DNA of 64,000 bases from positions 97,567,321 through 97,631,320 of the forward strand of contig JAOWCC010001634.1 in the NCBI GenBank assembly GCA_030867875.1, written 5' to 3'. Numbering within the stretch: position 1 is the first letter of the stretch; each line of letters begins with the position of its first letter. A program made the translations under genes and the position numbers. The notes beneath the pieces were generated by a model. That model did no database searches and had not been told where the DNA came from. It saw nothing but the letters and a program-made list of their open reading frames with translations. The DNA comes from Actinernus sp. WN-2022 (lineage: Eukaryota > Cnidaria > Anthozoa > Actiniaria > Actinernidae). This document shows, in pieces, positions 10,534 through 22,499 of the stretch.

Positions 10534-11860
10534 GTTTTTGGCTTTTAGAAGATCAAATCTTTCATATAATTTTTCTGCAGGAGTGAACACACATACTAAG
10601 TATGTTATGGAAAAAGGTTTCATGGCACTTGGGTGAATATTTTTGTTTTCAGAATTATGAACACATACATGTACGGCAATGGCATCGAAACTTTGCACAA
10701 AAGTCCGGTTAAAACAATCTCTGATACCAAAAAAGACTACACTAGGACAACTTTAGGGTCTCGTTTGACTAATCGGCATACATATCAAGCTTCAAAACGT
10801 TTTAAAAATAAAAGTAAAAGAGTAAAAGTTCTAAGATCACAGTCATAAACTTTACGGCATCACTCACAGGAATCGAGGCTGATATTTCTTGTATGCATTC
10901 TCATACACAATCCTGCAAATGCTGCACGCAAACTTCAGTTTAAAAAGTTTCTGCTCTCCAAAGAACCACAGCAGCTCAAACAGGATACCATTCTGAGAAA
11001 TCGACAGAAGTTTAAAGCTGTAGAATGTTTTTTCCATGCAGTGCATGAAGATCCAACTAGTAAAAGCCGCCACTGTACGACTGTTCTACACTTCACGCTT
11101 TAATTCTTACGCTTGTTCGTATTGGTTTATTGTAAAAACAGAGGTTGATGACGTCAGGAACATGAAAGTTTATGAAGTCCATCAGACGGGGAGGGGGAGG
11201 AAGTGAGCGGACGACCTCGCACCGTCTGAAAATCAGGCTGCTCCTTTGTGGGATGAGAAAATGGTCTCCTAAATTTATAAGAATCATGTCATGAAACGTT
11301 TCCCATTTGTTTCCAGCTCAAAGCAGGTTCATCAAAAAGCGAACAATATAAGTTGTTTGTACGGTTTAAGAGCGACTGTCCACTAATATCGAGCGAAATC
11401 AGAATATCGCGGCAAAAGACAATTTTCTTCATATTTCGTTCAAAGATAGGCTTTGGTCAGTTAGTAAACGCACCTTAAAAGCACCGCCTGCGATGTCTAT
11501 CGCTGATTTGTGGACCGATCAATCTGCAGATCGTATAGCGATGGATATATTTTGAATTCGGGATTTATTTTCCAAGCCATTTTCACGTCGTTTGGCCTGA
11601 AACGTGGATGAGAAGTGCTTACACATCTCTGGATTTGTGTGCCGAAAGCAGAGGCGAAATCGATTTGAATTTCTTGTCGAATTTAGGCGGCGAGTGAGGT
11701 GACATCGATGAAAAGCGCCTCGAAGATGGATACCTTGTGTATATTTGTAGCTATGAGGTAGACACGCGGCCAACCGTCAAAACCTCGAGGCCTAATAAAC
11801 TGCTTTAGAAGTCCCCAAATCGCCCCAAAACCACTCACAAAACTTCATTAAGTATCGACG
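10534..11860. other. No recognised gene or repeat
   Basis: Short ORFs on both strands without domains. A GGGGAGGGGGAGG purine tract lies near 11190-11205. Confidence 0.4.
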
Positions 11861-12005
11861 GAAGTCCATAACCAGAAGTTTCCATCTGGTATTGGGGTAG
11901 CGGCCCATCGCTTTACAGAGTAGTCTATTTTTAGAAATGCTAATCTCAAATTTCGCGGGGAAAATCAATGGCGGACATTGGGTCAGATGCGAGAGTCATG
12001 GCTCC

Positions 12006-12031
12006 GGGGGGGGGGGGGGGGGGGGGGGGGG
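12006..12031 (+). repeat. 26-base G homopolymer
   Basis: An uninterrupted run of 26 G lies inside the 11.9-13.7 kb transposon. It could form G-quadruplex structures. Homopolymer length is unreliable in most sequencing data. Confidence 0.9.
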
Positions 12032-12509
12032 CACTCATGTACACGACGTAAATGAGATGTGCGGCGTACCGGATAAAGTTTTGAGTCCAATTTGGCAAGC
12101 TAAGTCTTGTTTTGGAGCAAATCAACTATCAATTCGGGTTTATCTTCATAAATTTTATTGGAAATTCTGCTTAATAAAAACACTTTCATTACATTTTATT
12201 TTGGAAACTGGGTCGGGCTCTGAAGACGATACCTCACATACCTCCCCTTTATTATGCAAGCAGTGCCCCCCGGTTTGAAGCTCAGTACATACAGGTCGCC
12301 GAGCGGTGCTACAAACTACAAAGCTAAGTACGGTGGCAAATGTCGGGCTTTTGGCGACTAAAATTGAAGATATTGGAATTGTAATGAAACGAAATGTATA
12401 GAATGATCATCTGTGCCTCTGCTAATGGATCTTGGGGTGATTTGAGAAAGTTAAAAGTGATTTTCAAGTCTTCAAGTGTTGACTAGCGACGAGTATAAAA
12501 GTTTGAATT

Positions 12510-12595
12510 ATGACAATGAATGAAAACGGAACCGAAAATTCGCATTCATCTGGCCAGGAACAACTGACATTATACCAGGACGAAATAAAATCGAA
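12510..12595 (+). CDS. Possible first coding exon (28 residues) of a lost transposase gene
   Basis: A TATAAAA at 12494-12500 precedes an ATG at 12510. The frame reads MTMNENGTENSHSSGQEQLT and continues to ...DEIKS before a good splice donor, AA|GTAAGC at 12596. ATG, open frame and donor are seen; that they form a real exon is inference. No downstream coding exon was found before the right inverted repeat. Confidence 0.3.
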
Positions 12596-14029
12596 GTAAG
12601 CCAAGTTTACTTTTATTTTTTATTTAATTGTTTTGTTTTTAATCCATTGAAATCGGCCTTGGAAACTCGGTCGCATATGACCCGTTGCCGTGAGGCAGTT
12701 GATTCAAATCTTCTAATAATCTTGATTCTTGTTCACTGGTTGCCTGAAGAAAAAAACCCGTTTCTACTAATTTTAAGAACTGGAATTTCATTTCCAGCTG
12801 CGATAGTTGCGTTCAGTTTTCGAGTTTTCGATTGTAAAGTTTATTCTTGGAGATGTGTAACAGTTAGTGTCTTTAATAAAACAGCAAAGTGACAACTGTT
12901 TCATTGTTTGATTGTGCTTGATGAACTGCCTGAAATCAAACTTCGCTTCTTGCTAGTGTTTATAAGTGTACCAGAAATTGACTTTTTTCACAGTTTATAG
13001 CTATTTTCTTTCAGTTCCAGTCGATTATTAAGCCTTGCCTGGAGATTTGCCGGGCTGTTCTTTTATCTGCCAAACGCAAATTACTTACAGGATTTTCAAA
13101 TGTTCACTTGAGCTCAAACTCAAAGTAAACAAACTCGGTGCACTTTAAAATTACTCTTGTAGTCTTGAGAGAACATGTGATTAATTGTCTTTTTCAGTAC
13201 ATTTCTTAGGTCATATTATAAACAAAAATAGCATGTATGTGATATTTATCACTTGCTGTATTTATGCCAAATATCACTACAAAAATCTGTGTTTATGAAC
13301 CAAAAGACAAAACTTAGCTTCGTTCTGTATACACCACACAAGTGCTGTAAACACGAAGTCTGAAACGGATGAAACGGGAAAATAAAAGGTTACAAAGGAA
13401 CCACATGGTCTGGTTAATTTATAATGGTCTTTCCTGAACATGTGGTGCTCACCAGTTCTTGCCTGTTATAAATGAGAAATAGCTAATTATCAAGAAGTTT
13501 CTACACTAGCAAGTAACATTCGCTCGCCTTGTCCGCCAAAATTTTGTCGGATATATAATTAACTGTACAATATTACAAACAAAGGAAATCGCTGTATTAG
13601 CCAATCAGGTACTGCTGATAAATTTTCGAAGAATATGATTGGCTGTGAGATGGCGGGAAAAGCTTTCTATAAATAGACTACTCTGTAAACTGATGGGCCA
13701 AACCCTATAGTGGGAGATGGACACTTCTGGTTATGGACTTCTGGTATCAATCTTTTATTATTGAAGATTTATTTCGTAGAAATCGGAAAAGAGAATTCAT
13801 AAGGAGCAATTCTGTAAACTCTTCCGAGATCGCTTATGAAACATACCACAGGTAACCCAAAAAAGCGGGAAATATATGTCGAGTCTGGGCTGCCTGTGTT
13901 AAAACGAGCGGTGTGAATTTCCGGATCACTCAAGGTTCCTGGGAAACACGTCTCTTATCGTAACAACGAGACTCGTTCATAATATCGTACTCGTTTCCAC
14001 AAACGTGTCTCGATTTCGGTTGTCCTAAA

Positions 14030-16480
14030 GATGCTCGGCAACTTTTTGGCAACTTTTGTGATATCGGGCAACTTTTTCTCTTTGCAGCAACTTTTTTGAC
14101 TTCTGGCACTTAATTTTTTTTAAGAATTTTCACAAATAAAAGAAATAAGAGGGCTTAGTAAGTTCTCCAGTTGCAGGGTCTGGACATTAGTAAGTCGTCT
14201 TAGCGAAATTTCCATCTTCCTGTGCGGAATATTGGTCTTCCTGTGGTAAAAAGTGACTCAAGCGGTCAGCGGTCGGTCAGTCTCAGATCAAAGATGGCGG
14301 ACGCCTCATGCTCGAATGAATTAAATGACCCCGAAGATAATTCAAATGCCAATCCTTTATTGGTAGCAGCTAGAGCCGGAGCAAAGCTAAGCACCCCAGA
14401 AAAAGCTGAAATCTCTCGCCCAAGAAAACAAGGCACTATTTCTGGGAACAAAAACGTACGCGGTACAGTTGGGCCAGGTTTACCTGTATGGGACAGAGTC
14501 AAGGAGTTTAAAGACGAGCACTTCATTGTGGTGTCTGGTCATTTGAGATGCGACGCCTGCAACGAGACCTTATCAAAAAAGAACAGCTCTCTAATAAAGC
14601 ATGTGCAGTCTAAGAAGCACAAAAGTGCAAAAGATGCCTTAGCGAAGACCAAACTAAAAGATCAGAACATTCGAGATCTGATAGCTAAAACTAGTAGCAC
14701 AACACGTGGGTCTACATTGCCAGAAGATATGAGGCTCTATCGCTATGAGCTTGTGGAGGTGCTCCTCAAGGCGGGTATTCGTCTTGCAAAAGTGGACACT
14801 CTGAGACCATTTCTAGAAAAATATGGGCATCGTTTAACATCTCGTGCCCATCTAACAGAATGCATCCCCTTGATTCTTAAGAAAGAAAAAGACACAGTTA
14901 TGTCTGAAATTGCAGCGAATGATGCCTTTTCTGTTATTTTTGACGGTAGCACTAGGCTTGGGGAAGCTTTGGCAATTGTGGTGCGCTTCGTTGATGGCCA
15001 ATGGAAGGTACAACAGAGGCTCGTAAAGCTAGAAGTTCTCGCCAGAAGCCTCAACTCACAACAGCTGGCTCAGCGGTTGATTCAGTGCTTGCTGTTGAAT
15101 ATTCAATATTGCCTAATCAACTAGAGATGGCGCAGCTGTCAATGGAGCTGCTTTGCATCAAGTTGGTTTTTACTTTCCAACCACATTTAGTGTTACTTGT
15201 TTTTCACATACGATTGATAATGCTGGTAGGCACTTTCAATTTACTGTCCTGGAGACATTTTCTAGATACTGGAATACCATGTTTTCTCTAAGCCCTTCTG
15301 CCAAACTATTATGGAAAACAGAACAGGAACCACCATGAAGCGGACGTCAGACACTAGGTGGTGGAGCAACTATGAGGTGCTCAACCAGGTTATGCAGTAT
15401 TTTGGGGACGTAGAGCCTTTCCTAAGGGAGAATGAGAACCTTGCTCCCATGTGTAGAATGAGGCTACTTGAGCTCTTTGATGACCCTGACAGTCTACGTG
15501 ACTTGGAAATTGAGCTTGCTGTAATGATCGATGCTGGTAAGCACTTTGTCTCAGCGACATACTTCCTTGAAGGGGACGGCCCACTGGTATTTTGTTGCTA
15601 TGAGCATTTGTCAGCTCTAGCTCATGCAATTGCTGTCCAGTCTTATCCCAACACAGAGGCAAAGGCAAGAGAGCATGCTGGTGGGAATTTGGCACTGTAC
15701 AACCAATTGATGGCAAATGCAAATGCATGTATCAATCCTGGTTTTCGGTATTACCAGCGAAAATTCAGTGTGGAATTTTCTGATACGGTCCGTGCATTCA
15801 AGGCTGCTCGGTTATGTTGTCCGCTGAAAGTACAAGAACTCCATCCCAATGCAGCCTCAGTTCAGGAACTAAAGCAATTTGGATTTTTTTCTAATGCTTT
15901 CATAGCAGAGCTTGTCCAAGAGCTTCCTATCTACCTTACTATTGCTGATGGTGTAGCACTTGATTCAGAAGAGGGGAAGGTGCAGTGGTGGTCCAATCAT
16001 GAGCTGACACTACCAAATTGGTCTGCAGCAACCAAGAAGATCTTGTTAGTACAGCCTAGTTCTGCTTCAGCAGAGAGGGTTTTCAGTTTGCTCCAGAATG
16101 CATTCAACAAGCAGCAAGATGGAGCATTGGAGGAAACAGTTGAGGTGTCATTCATGCTGAGGTACAACAGCAACAAGCGCGATGCCTGATTTAAGTTTGT
16201 ATATATTTATGCTGTTTACAGATGAGTTGTAAATATTAGATTTCTGGTTTTGTTCAGGACATTTTTATACCACATGGTTGGTGATTGATTGATTTTGGTT
16301 TCAGATGTCAAGAAAAACTTGAAACTTGCATTAATTGTTTGTATTATTGTGAATGATTAAAAAAAATGATCAATCCTGACCTTTTAGCAACTTTAGAGCA
16401 ACTTTCTGAACTTTGGAGCATCTTTTGGGCAACTTTTCAAGCTTTTTCGAGCATCTTTTTAGAGAATTTGGAGCATCTTT
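14030..16480 (+). mobile_element. hAT-like DNA transposon, decayed
   Basis: A transposase-like coding region is flanked by clusters of similar short motifs: GGCAACTTTTTGGCAACTTTT, GCAACTTTTTC and GCAACTTTTTTG at 14037-14110, and AGCAACTTTAGAGCAACTTT plus GAGCATCTTTT at 16386-16480. Such subterminal repeats are characteristic of hAT elements, where transposase binds. Exact ends, short inverted repeats and the expected 8-bp target duplication could not be fixed. Confidence 0.55.
14222..16189 (+). pseudogene. hAT/ZBED-type transposase, broken by about three frameshifts
   Basis: The first frame (to 15121) contains a BED-like zinc finger (CDAC ... HVQSKKH at about residues 108-127), then an RNase-H-like region with FDGSTR. 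Protein sense passes to a second frame near 15085, a third near 15123 (with SHTIDNAGRH), and the last frame from about 15311, beginning near TSDTRWWSNYEVL. That frame ends with the hAT C-terminal signature SSASAERVFSLLQNAF before the stop at 16187-16189. All blocks are in correct order with no large deletion, so the gene decayed by small indels. hAT transposases cut and paste DNA in the nucleus; this copy cannot. Confidence 0.75.
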
Positions 16481-16496
16481 GGGACATATTCGAGCT

Positions 16497-17576
16497 ATAA
16501 ATAAAACGAGGCTTAATGAGATTGTCAGTGATGATGAAGTCAAAATTATTGGCTACAATATTATACGCCGTGATAGAAATAGAAATGGAGGTGGAGTTTG
16601 TATTTATGTCCGATCAACTATAGATTACCGTGTAGGACGAAATTTTTGCGGGAGGAAAATTTTGCGGATTGCCGACTCAATTTGTTTTGCGGGAGGAAAT
16701 TTTTGCGGATCGAGACAGCTAAAATTTCTGCTGGGAGGAATTTTTTGCGGATTTCTGGTCAAGTATAAATACAATTCAAGGCAGTATCGGTATTAAATTG
16801 AAAGTTTACTTCCTGACTTACAATTTCGACGGGAAGTTTCTATAGTTGTTGTTCCAACATGAACATAAACAACGACAAAACCTGAGAGAATTATTGTACG
16901 TTCTTGTAAAAACGTATTAGTCGATTATGATAACAGTCTCCGTTTCTTTTGCATGCAATTGAGGACGTGTCTGGAGTTGAATCGGGAATACAGATGCCTG
17001 TTGTGCCGGTCGCCTCGGAGTTATGAGAGCACGCTTTATTTGCTGCAGGAATTAAGTCTGTAGATTAATCCATTGCGTACATGTACTTTGGAATTGACTG
17101 TATGTTGTCAGTCTTTATTTACGACAACTGACGTTGAACGTGACACAGAAGCGGGAAAGTACGGTTTTCCGTGAGAAGCCGGCTATGTGAGAAGAAAAAT
17201 GTATTTTATTGACTTTGGCTGGCGTTTTCTATTATGTTCAATGTTAAAAAGTTGCTGTTAACCCGATGTAACCATTAAAACAAGATTTTCTCTGGGAGTA
17301 TATTTTTGCGGCCGAAAATTTTGCGGGAGTTTTTTTCTGCGGGAGTTTTTTTTTGCGGATCGAAGGAAATCCGCAAAATCCGCAAAAATTAACTCCCGCA
17401 AAATTAAACTCCTACACGGTATATCGTTAGAAGTGACCTAGAATCTACAAATCTTGAAAGTCTATCCGAATTGAAATAAAGAAACCGAGGTCTAAGCCTT
17501 TTATTATTACTACTTGGTATAGACCTCCTAATTCAACCCTTGAATTGTTTCGGCATTTCGAAGCGCTCATCGGGAG
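16497..17576 (+). pseudogene. LINE apurinic endonuclease domain, split by a MITE and frameshifted
   Basis: Before the MITE the frame reads NKTRLNEIVSDDEVKI and RNGGGVCIYVRS, a conserved AP-endonuclease segment of LINE ORF2. After the MITE it resumes with VRSDLEST and, one frame over, with TTWYRPPNS, then passes by another frameshift near 17570 into the frame that carries GDIN, the next endonuclease motif. The N-terminal part of the domain is missing. Confidence 0.7.
16628..17419. mobile_element. 792-bp MITE with TA target duplication, inserted in the LINE endonuclease
   Basis: The ends CCGTGTAGGA (16628) and TCCTACACGG (to 17419) are inverted repeats, flanked by TA at 16626-16627 and 17420-17421. 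Removing the element and one TA rejoins the LINE frame (GAT-TAT-ATC-GTT). Both ends carry several TTTTGCGGGAG / TTTTTGCGGA motifs in opposite orientation, likely subterminal binding sites. There is no coding capacity. A TA duplication suggests a Tc1/mariner-type or similar source, unproven. Confidence 0.8.
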
Positions 17577-19418
17577 ATGGATGCAGAAAACACTGAACAC
17601 ATCGTTCTGGGCGATATTAATTGTATTTTTTTGTTTGAAAGCAGTAACACGGTCAGTGATGAGCTTCGAAATATTGCCGACATTTACAACCTTAAGCAAT
17701 TAATCGAAGAACCAACGCGTGTTACTTGTACTAGTAAGACGTTGATCGATCTCATATTTACGAACTATCCAGATAAAATTGTGTGCAGTGGAGTGTCCCA
17801 TGTTAGTATAAGCCATCACAGTTTGGTGTATGCTTATCGAAAACTCTTTATACCTTCTGAGTCGAAAGGAACTAATAGTGTTTGCATTAGACACTTTAAG
17901 AATTTCAACAGAGAAAACTTTCGTAATGACATCCAAGTTCAGCCATGGAGTGACCTCAGGGGAATAGAAAATCCAAACGAAATGTGGCTTAAATGGAAAG
18001 CTATGTTTCTAGAAATTTGCAATAAACATGCACCAGTCCGAACACGACACACACGTTCGTCTAAGAGTCCTTGGATTAATTCGGAATTAAAGAGTATGAT
18101 GCACCGAAGAGACCGTTTAAAAATCAAAGCCATAAAATCCAATGACCCTCGAGACTGGTCCAACTTTAATAAAACAAGAAATCGTGTAAACACTGAGATT
18201 AAGAATGCCAAGAAATGTTATTATAATAACGCATTTGAACAATATTCTAAAATTCTACGTAAAACGTGGCAAACAATTAATGAAGTAATGTCACGTAAAA
18301 ACAACAAGTCGGTGATCAACGAAATAAATAACAGTGGCACAACTATAAATAACCCAACTGAAGTTGCTGAGAATTTTAACCAATACTTTGTAGAGATCGG
18401 ACCAGGCCTTGCAAAATATATTGATGATGTTGACGCTTCCTATAGTGATTATTTGAATAACATCGACGATCGTTTTTCTTTTAAGGCAACAGACCGATCG
18501 TCTGTTTTCGTATTGTTATCCAAACTTTGCAATTGCAAGTCTAAGGCAACTGGCCTAGATAATATCTCTGCTAAACTTCTTAGGGAGTGCCCCGACTTGA
18601 TCTCTGACTCACTGACTTATTTATTTAATCAATCCATAAAAACAGGAATCTTTCCCGATGAGTGGAAGAGCGCAAGAGTTACTCCGCTTTATAAGAAAGC
18701 CGGGAAACGTAGTGACATGACCAACTATCGGCCGATATCGATCATTCCAGTAGTTGCAAAAGTGTTTGAGCGCATAATTTATGATCAGCTTTATAAATAT
18801 TTGACCGACAACAAATTACTCTCAAATCATCAATCTGGTTTTCGCTCAGTTCACTCCACCGTGACTGCGCTACTGGAGGCGACTGACAGTTGGTCATTAA
18901 ACATTGACCGTGGCAATATTAATGCAGTTATGTTTCTTGATTTGAGAAAGGCCTTCGATACAGTAGACCATGCCATCTTGCTATCAAAACTGGAATACTA
19001 TGGAATAACCGGTCATACCCGAGATTGGTTTAACTCATATTTAAATGACCGTAGACAAACCTGCATTGTAAATAATTGTAAGTCGGCCAAGACATTGGTT
19101 AAAAGTGGAGTGCCTAAGGGGACCATCCTAGGCCCTTTGTTATTCTTGTTATATATTAACGATCTACCCAATTGGCTAACCTATTCTCAGCCAAGAATGT
19201 ATGCTGACGACACTAGCATAACATACGCCAGCAATGATATAAACGATATAAATAAACGAATTAATTTCGACTTGAACAAAATTCATGTTTGGCTTGCAGC
19301 AAATAAGCTCACTTTAAATATGACAAAAACTGAGTTTTTACTTATTGGCTCTAGACAGAGGCTATCTAATCTACCTGAAATTCCAAACATCGCAATAAAA
19401 GGAAACCCGGTGAAATAG
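17577..19418 (+). pseudogene. LINE ORF2, reverse transcriptase (613-codon frame)
   Basis: A long frame carries the end of the endonuclease (GDIN near residue 13, SHHSL near 80), then a complete RT palm: NYRPISIIPVVAKVFE, QSGFRSVHST, FLDLRKAFDTVDHA, GVPKGTILGPLLFLLYINDL and the catalytic MYADD (YADD at 19200-19211, residue 542-545). Catalytic aspartates are present. The frame is closed by an in-frame TAG at 19416-19418, after which the same frame goes on with thumb sequence (SKSLGVKIDQNLTW). The domain copies element RNA at nicked target DNA. Confidence 0.85.
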
Positions 19419-20038
19419 GTCCAGGTATCGAAATCACTTGGTGTAAAAATAGATCAAAACCTGACCTGGAATAGCCACATTCACATGATATCTAAACAAA
19501 TTGCCTCTGCGATAAGTGCAATCAAACGCATTAGGTATTGCGTTCCTCGCGAGACACTCCTCACGGTGTACAATGCCTTGGTACAACCTCACTTTAATTA
19601 TTGCAGTGTGGTTTGGGGTGGCTGTAACAAAGGCCTTTCTCTAAAACTCCAAAAACTCCAAAACCGCGCTGCGCGCATAATTACTTTCTCAAGTTATGAT
19701 GCTAACGCAGACGAACTGTTCCATTCGTTGAAATGGAAAAAACTAGATTATTAGCGTATAGTTGATAAATCCATTTTAATGTAGAAAGCTCTTAATAACG
19801 AAACACCCGAATATTTGAGCTCTAAATTCATCAGTCGAATGGACATAACGTCTTATAACTTGAGAAATGCTGAAAATAAGCTGGCAGTACCCGGCTTCCG
19901 CTTACAGATTACTATAAAAACAGTTTCAGTTACAGCGGAGCGGTGCTGTGGAATAGCTTACCATTAAATTTAAGACAGGCGTCGTCACTGACAACCTTTA
20001 AGTCACAGATACATTGCCACACTTTTCAGAGTGTTTAA
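19419..20038 (+). pseudogene. LINE ORF2 C-terminal part after a nonsense codon
   Basis: Directly in frame after the TAG, the thumb continues through KQIASAISAIKRIRYCVP and YNALVQPHFNYCSVVWGG, to stops at about 19752 and 19785. It is then recognisable in a shifted frame as AVLWNSLPLNLRQASSL, up to a natural-looking end TFQSV-stop at about 20038. At least two stops and one frameshift. Confidence 0.75.
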
Positions 20039-20380
20039 CCCAGTTTCAGCACGGCGTCCTTGGAAAGCAGGATTTTGTTTTCTTATTTTAGATACATATC
20101 TACTACATTAGAATATTACTATAAATTAATATAGATTATTATCGTAGCTTAGACTTGATTTTAGCATTTATTATAGTATATATTTATAATATATATTATA
20201 CATTTTAATATTTTTATACATTTATATCCTGATGGACCTACCGTGGGTAAATAAAGTTGTCCAGTCCAGTCTAGTCCATGCCTAACGCTCGCCGGAACGA
20301 ACCGGGACTGGACGGAGCCGACTGGATCGGGATCCGGAATCCCTGGACCGAGGGAGAGGCAAACCGTGTCCGTCCATCGG

Positions 20381-20589
20381 TCTCGATTTTACCAACGTGT
20401 CTCGATTTTACCAACGTGTCTCGATTTTACTCGACGTGTCTCGATTTTACCAACGTGTCTCGATTTTACCAACGTGTCTCGATTTTACTAACGTGTCTCG
20501 ATTTTATCAACGTGTCTCGATTTTACCAACGTGTCTCGATTTTACCAACGTGTCTCGATTTTACTAACGTGTCTCGACTTTACTAACGT
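20381..20589 (+). repeat. 19-bp minisatellite, 11 copies
   Basis: TCTCGATTTTACCAACGTG is repeated head to tail 11 times with few changes (one copy has 20 bases). Since 19 is not a multiple of three, the ORF across it is an artefact. One isolated related unit, AACGTGTCTCGATTTC, is seen near 14001. Confidence 0.95.
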
Positions 20590-20599
20590 CTCCATTTGA

Positions 20600-22120
20600 C
20601 ATTTTTTTTAACGCGACTAGAAAGGAAAGTGAAAGGGCAGGAAACCAAGGTTTTTTGGGATTTGGATGTGTTTTTTTTAAAAAGAAAAACACAAAATAAA
20701 GGTTTGGTTGAACCTGTTCCGTTTCACCCCAAACAGGACATGACTGAAGTTGTATATGTTTTGTTTCCAGGTATATACCGTACACAGTTTTTGTTTCACT
20801 TTAATAAAGGGGCACTGTCAATCGAATCTTTAATTTTCTTAAAAAAAAAAACTACAAAAAGAAAACCCCGACTAGAAGATAAATACCATGTGAATGTCCT
20901 GATTGCTTTTCAAAGTTTTTCGATAGAGGATGAATAAGATTACAAAATCTTATTTTAGAAACTTCATATCAGAGGTTACAGGTGAATATCCAATTGCTCT
21001 AAATTGCTCTTAAAAGCAGTATAGTTCATGCACTTGAATCAAAAATGTTCTCCTTTCTACCTAGGAAGCATACTCTGCTAATCTGAATAGTTATTTTTGT
21101 CTTTCGTCATGAGAAAGTTTTTTATCGTTTGGACGTTATCAATGCCGCTTTAAGCTAGCTAATAGTACATAAAAGTAGCACTAAACAAAGTGGGATCCAC
21201 AACATTTATTTCAAATACATATTTTATTTCGCCATTTTCAAAGTTACACATATCAATCAAGAATGCTTCATGATAAAATATTTATGTTATCAATATCGTA
21301 TGATTGTAGCTATAGTTTGCTTTGATAAACAGTCTACATTGTTGGTAAATAAGGCATGGTCTTGTCCTCCATTCTCTTCACGGGTTATGCTGAAAAAGTA
21401 CAAATATACATCATTAATGAAAAGGCACACATGGTTTCAGTAACATTGAAGAAGCTGACAAAAATAACAGATGACGATAATAGTGATGCAAAGGGCTTTG
21501 GACTACAGGTAAACTTTGAAGTTCATTTTTTTCCAAATAATCCATTTCACATTGAGATTAAGGGTGCTTTTTGACTACAGTTGTTATTTTTAAAGCTATT
21601 GTATCCTTGTGAACAAAAATAGCTTTTAACAACATACAATGTATCAGTCCAGATATTTATTTAAGTGCTATTACTTAAACGTGCTATTATTATTTAAAAG
21701 TGCTATTATTTAAAAAAAACATGTAGGTATTAAAATATTACATGTACACAATTTCATTCTTACCTTAAATACATGCAGTTCATTTATTGTTCTGTGAGAT
21801 CCTTCTTTGGTTGCTTGTCTTTCTAGTCTTATCTGAAATCTAAAACAAAATCAAGTGGAAGTATGCCTTTCATGATGAAAACATGAGCATTTACAAACAA
21901 GAAAGGCATACTCCCACTACAACATGTTCTCACTACAACATGTTCTCACTACATGTATGTTAATAATTATTATAGACTTTCCAATAGTCCATGTTGATCA
22001 GGATTTTTAAATTCTAGTATGATCAAATGTGTATACAGCACCGGAAAAATGATTTTATATTAAAATTAAACCTTTAATCTACAAACACAAATAAATGTGG
22101 TAAAAGCAAGTGTAACCCCT
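20600..22120. other. No recognised gene
   Basis: Oligo-T/A-rich sequence with short ORFs. A small hairpin of AAGTATGCCTTTC with its complement lies near 21860-21915, next to a CAACATGTTCTCACTA tandem pair (about 21923-21960). Confidence 0.4.
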
Positions 22121-22490
22121 TCTCAGCAAGTCAAGATCAGGTATTCTCAGCGAGTCAAGATCAAGTATTCTTAGCGAGTCAAGATCAAGTATTCTCAGCG
22201 AGTCAAGATCAAGTATTCTCAGCGATTACTGATTACAACGACTTCATGGTAAACTATATGAAATAAATACTTTTTGGAAAAAACATGTTGAAGCCATCAA
22301 AACAGTCGTCAGCGAGTCAACAAGACCTATCCTCACGAGTCAACAAGACATATCCTCAGCGAGTCAACATAACCTATTCTCAGCCAGTCCTTGTTACTCT
22401 TGATCTCCTACTCATTTTCAACCCCAGACGCCAAACTAATTCTAAATGACTCTGTTCCAAAATAGGTAAGGACAAACAATTCTCAGTGAG
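22121..22490. repeat. 24-bp minisatellite, four good copies plus degenerate ones
   Basis: TCTCAGCGAGTCAAGATCAAG-type units recur every 24 bases at 22121-22216. Looser copies (CAGCGAGTCAACAAGAC and similar) reappear at 22310-22390 and near 22476, separated by unrelated sequence. Confidence 0.85.
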
Positions 22491-22499
22491 TCAATACAT

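Larger units (their letters stand above)
11861..13741. mobile_element. 1.9-kb DNA transposon with imperfect ~80-bp terminal inverted repeats
   Basis: The left end (from GAAGTCCATAACCAGAAG at 11861 to about 11940) and the right end (about 13665 to 13741) are reverse complements with scattered differences, including the shared inner segment TTTACAGAGTAGTCTATTT. I could not fix a target duplication. The interior holds a poly-G run, a possible first exon (12510-12595) and two CCAAT-type motifs near 13600 and 13640. No transposase domain is recognised, so it is probably a deletion derivative of an autonomous element. Confidence 0.75.
16490..20260 (+). mobile_element. Near-full-length LINE (AP endonuclease + RT), interrupted by a MITE
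   Basis: The element begins within its endonuclease at about 16490, is interrupted at 16628-17419 by a TA-flanked MITE, resumes at 17422 and continues through the reverse transcriptase to a C-terminal stop at about 20038. The 3' region is AT-rich and ends near an AATAAA at 20250-20255. It immediately abuts the hAT element. Clade is best stated as CR1/Jockey group; finer placement needs a tree. Confidence 0.8.

Noticed and set aside
11937..12278. 113-codon ORF with a poly-Gly stretch
   Set aside because: Depends on the 26-base G homopolymer and overlaps a transposon end; no domain.
20278..20586. 102-codon ORF with repeating CLDFTNVSRFYQ
   Set aside because: It is the 19-bp minisatellite read through; period 19 passes through all three frames.
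21356..21574. 72-codon ORF that might be an exon
   Set aside because: A possible donor follows LQ (GTAAAC), but no domain and no neighbouring exon could be found.
22121..22490. CRISPR-like array
   Set aside because: The 24-bp units are directly adjacent without unique spacers, and the genome is eukaryotic.
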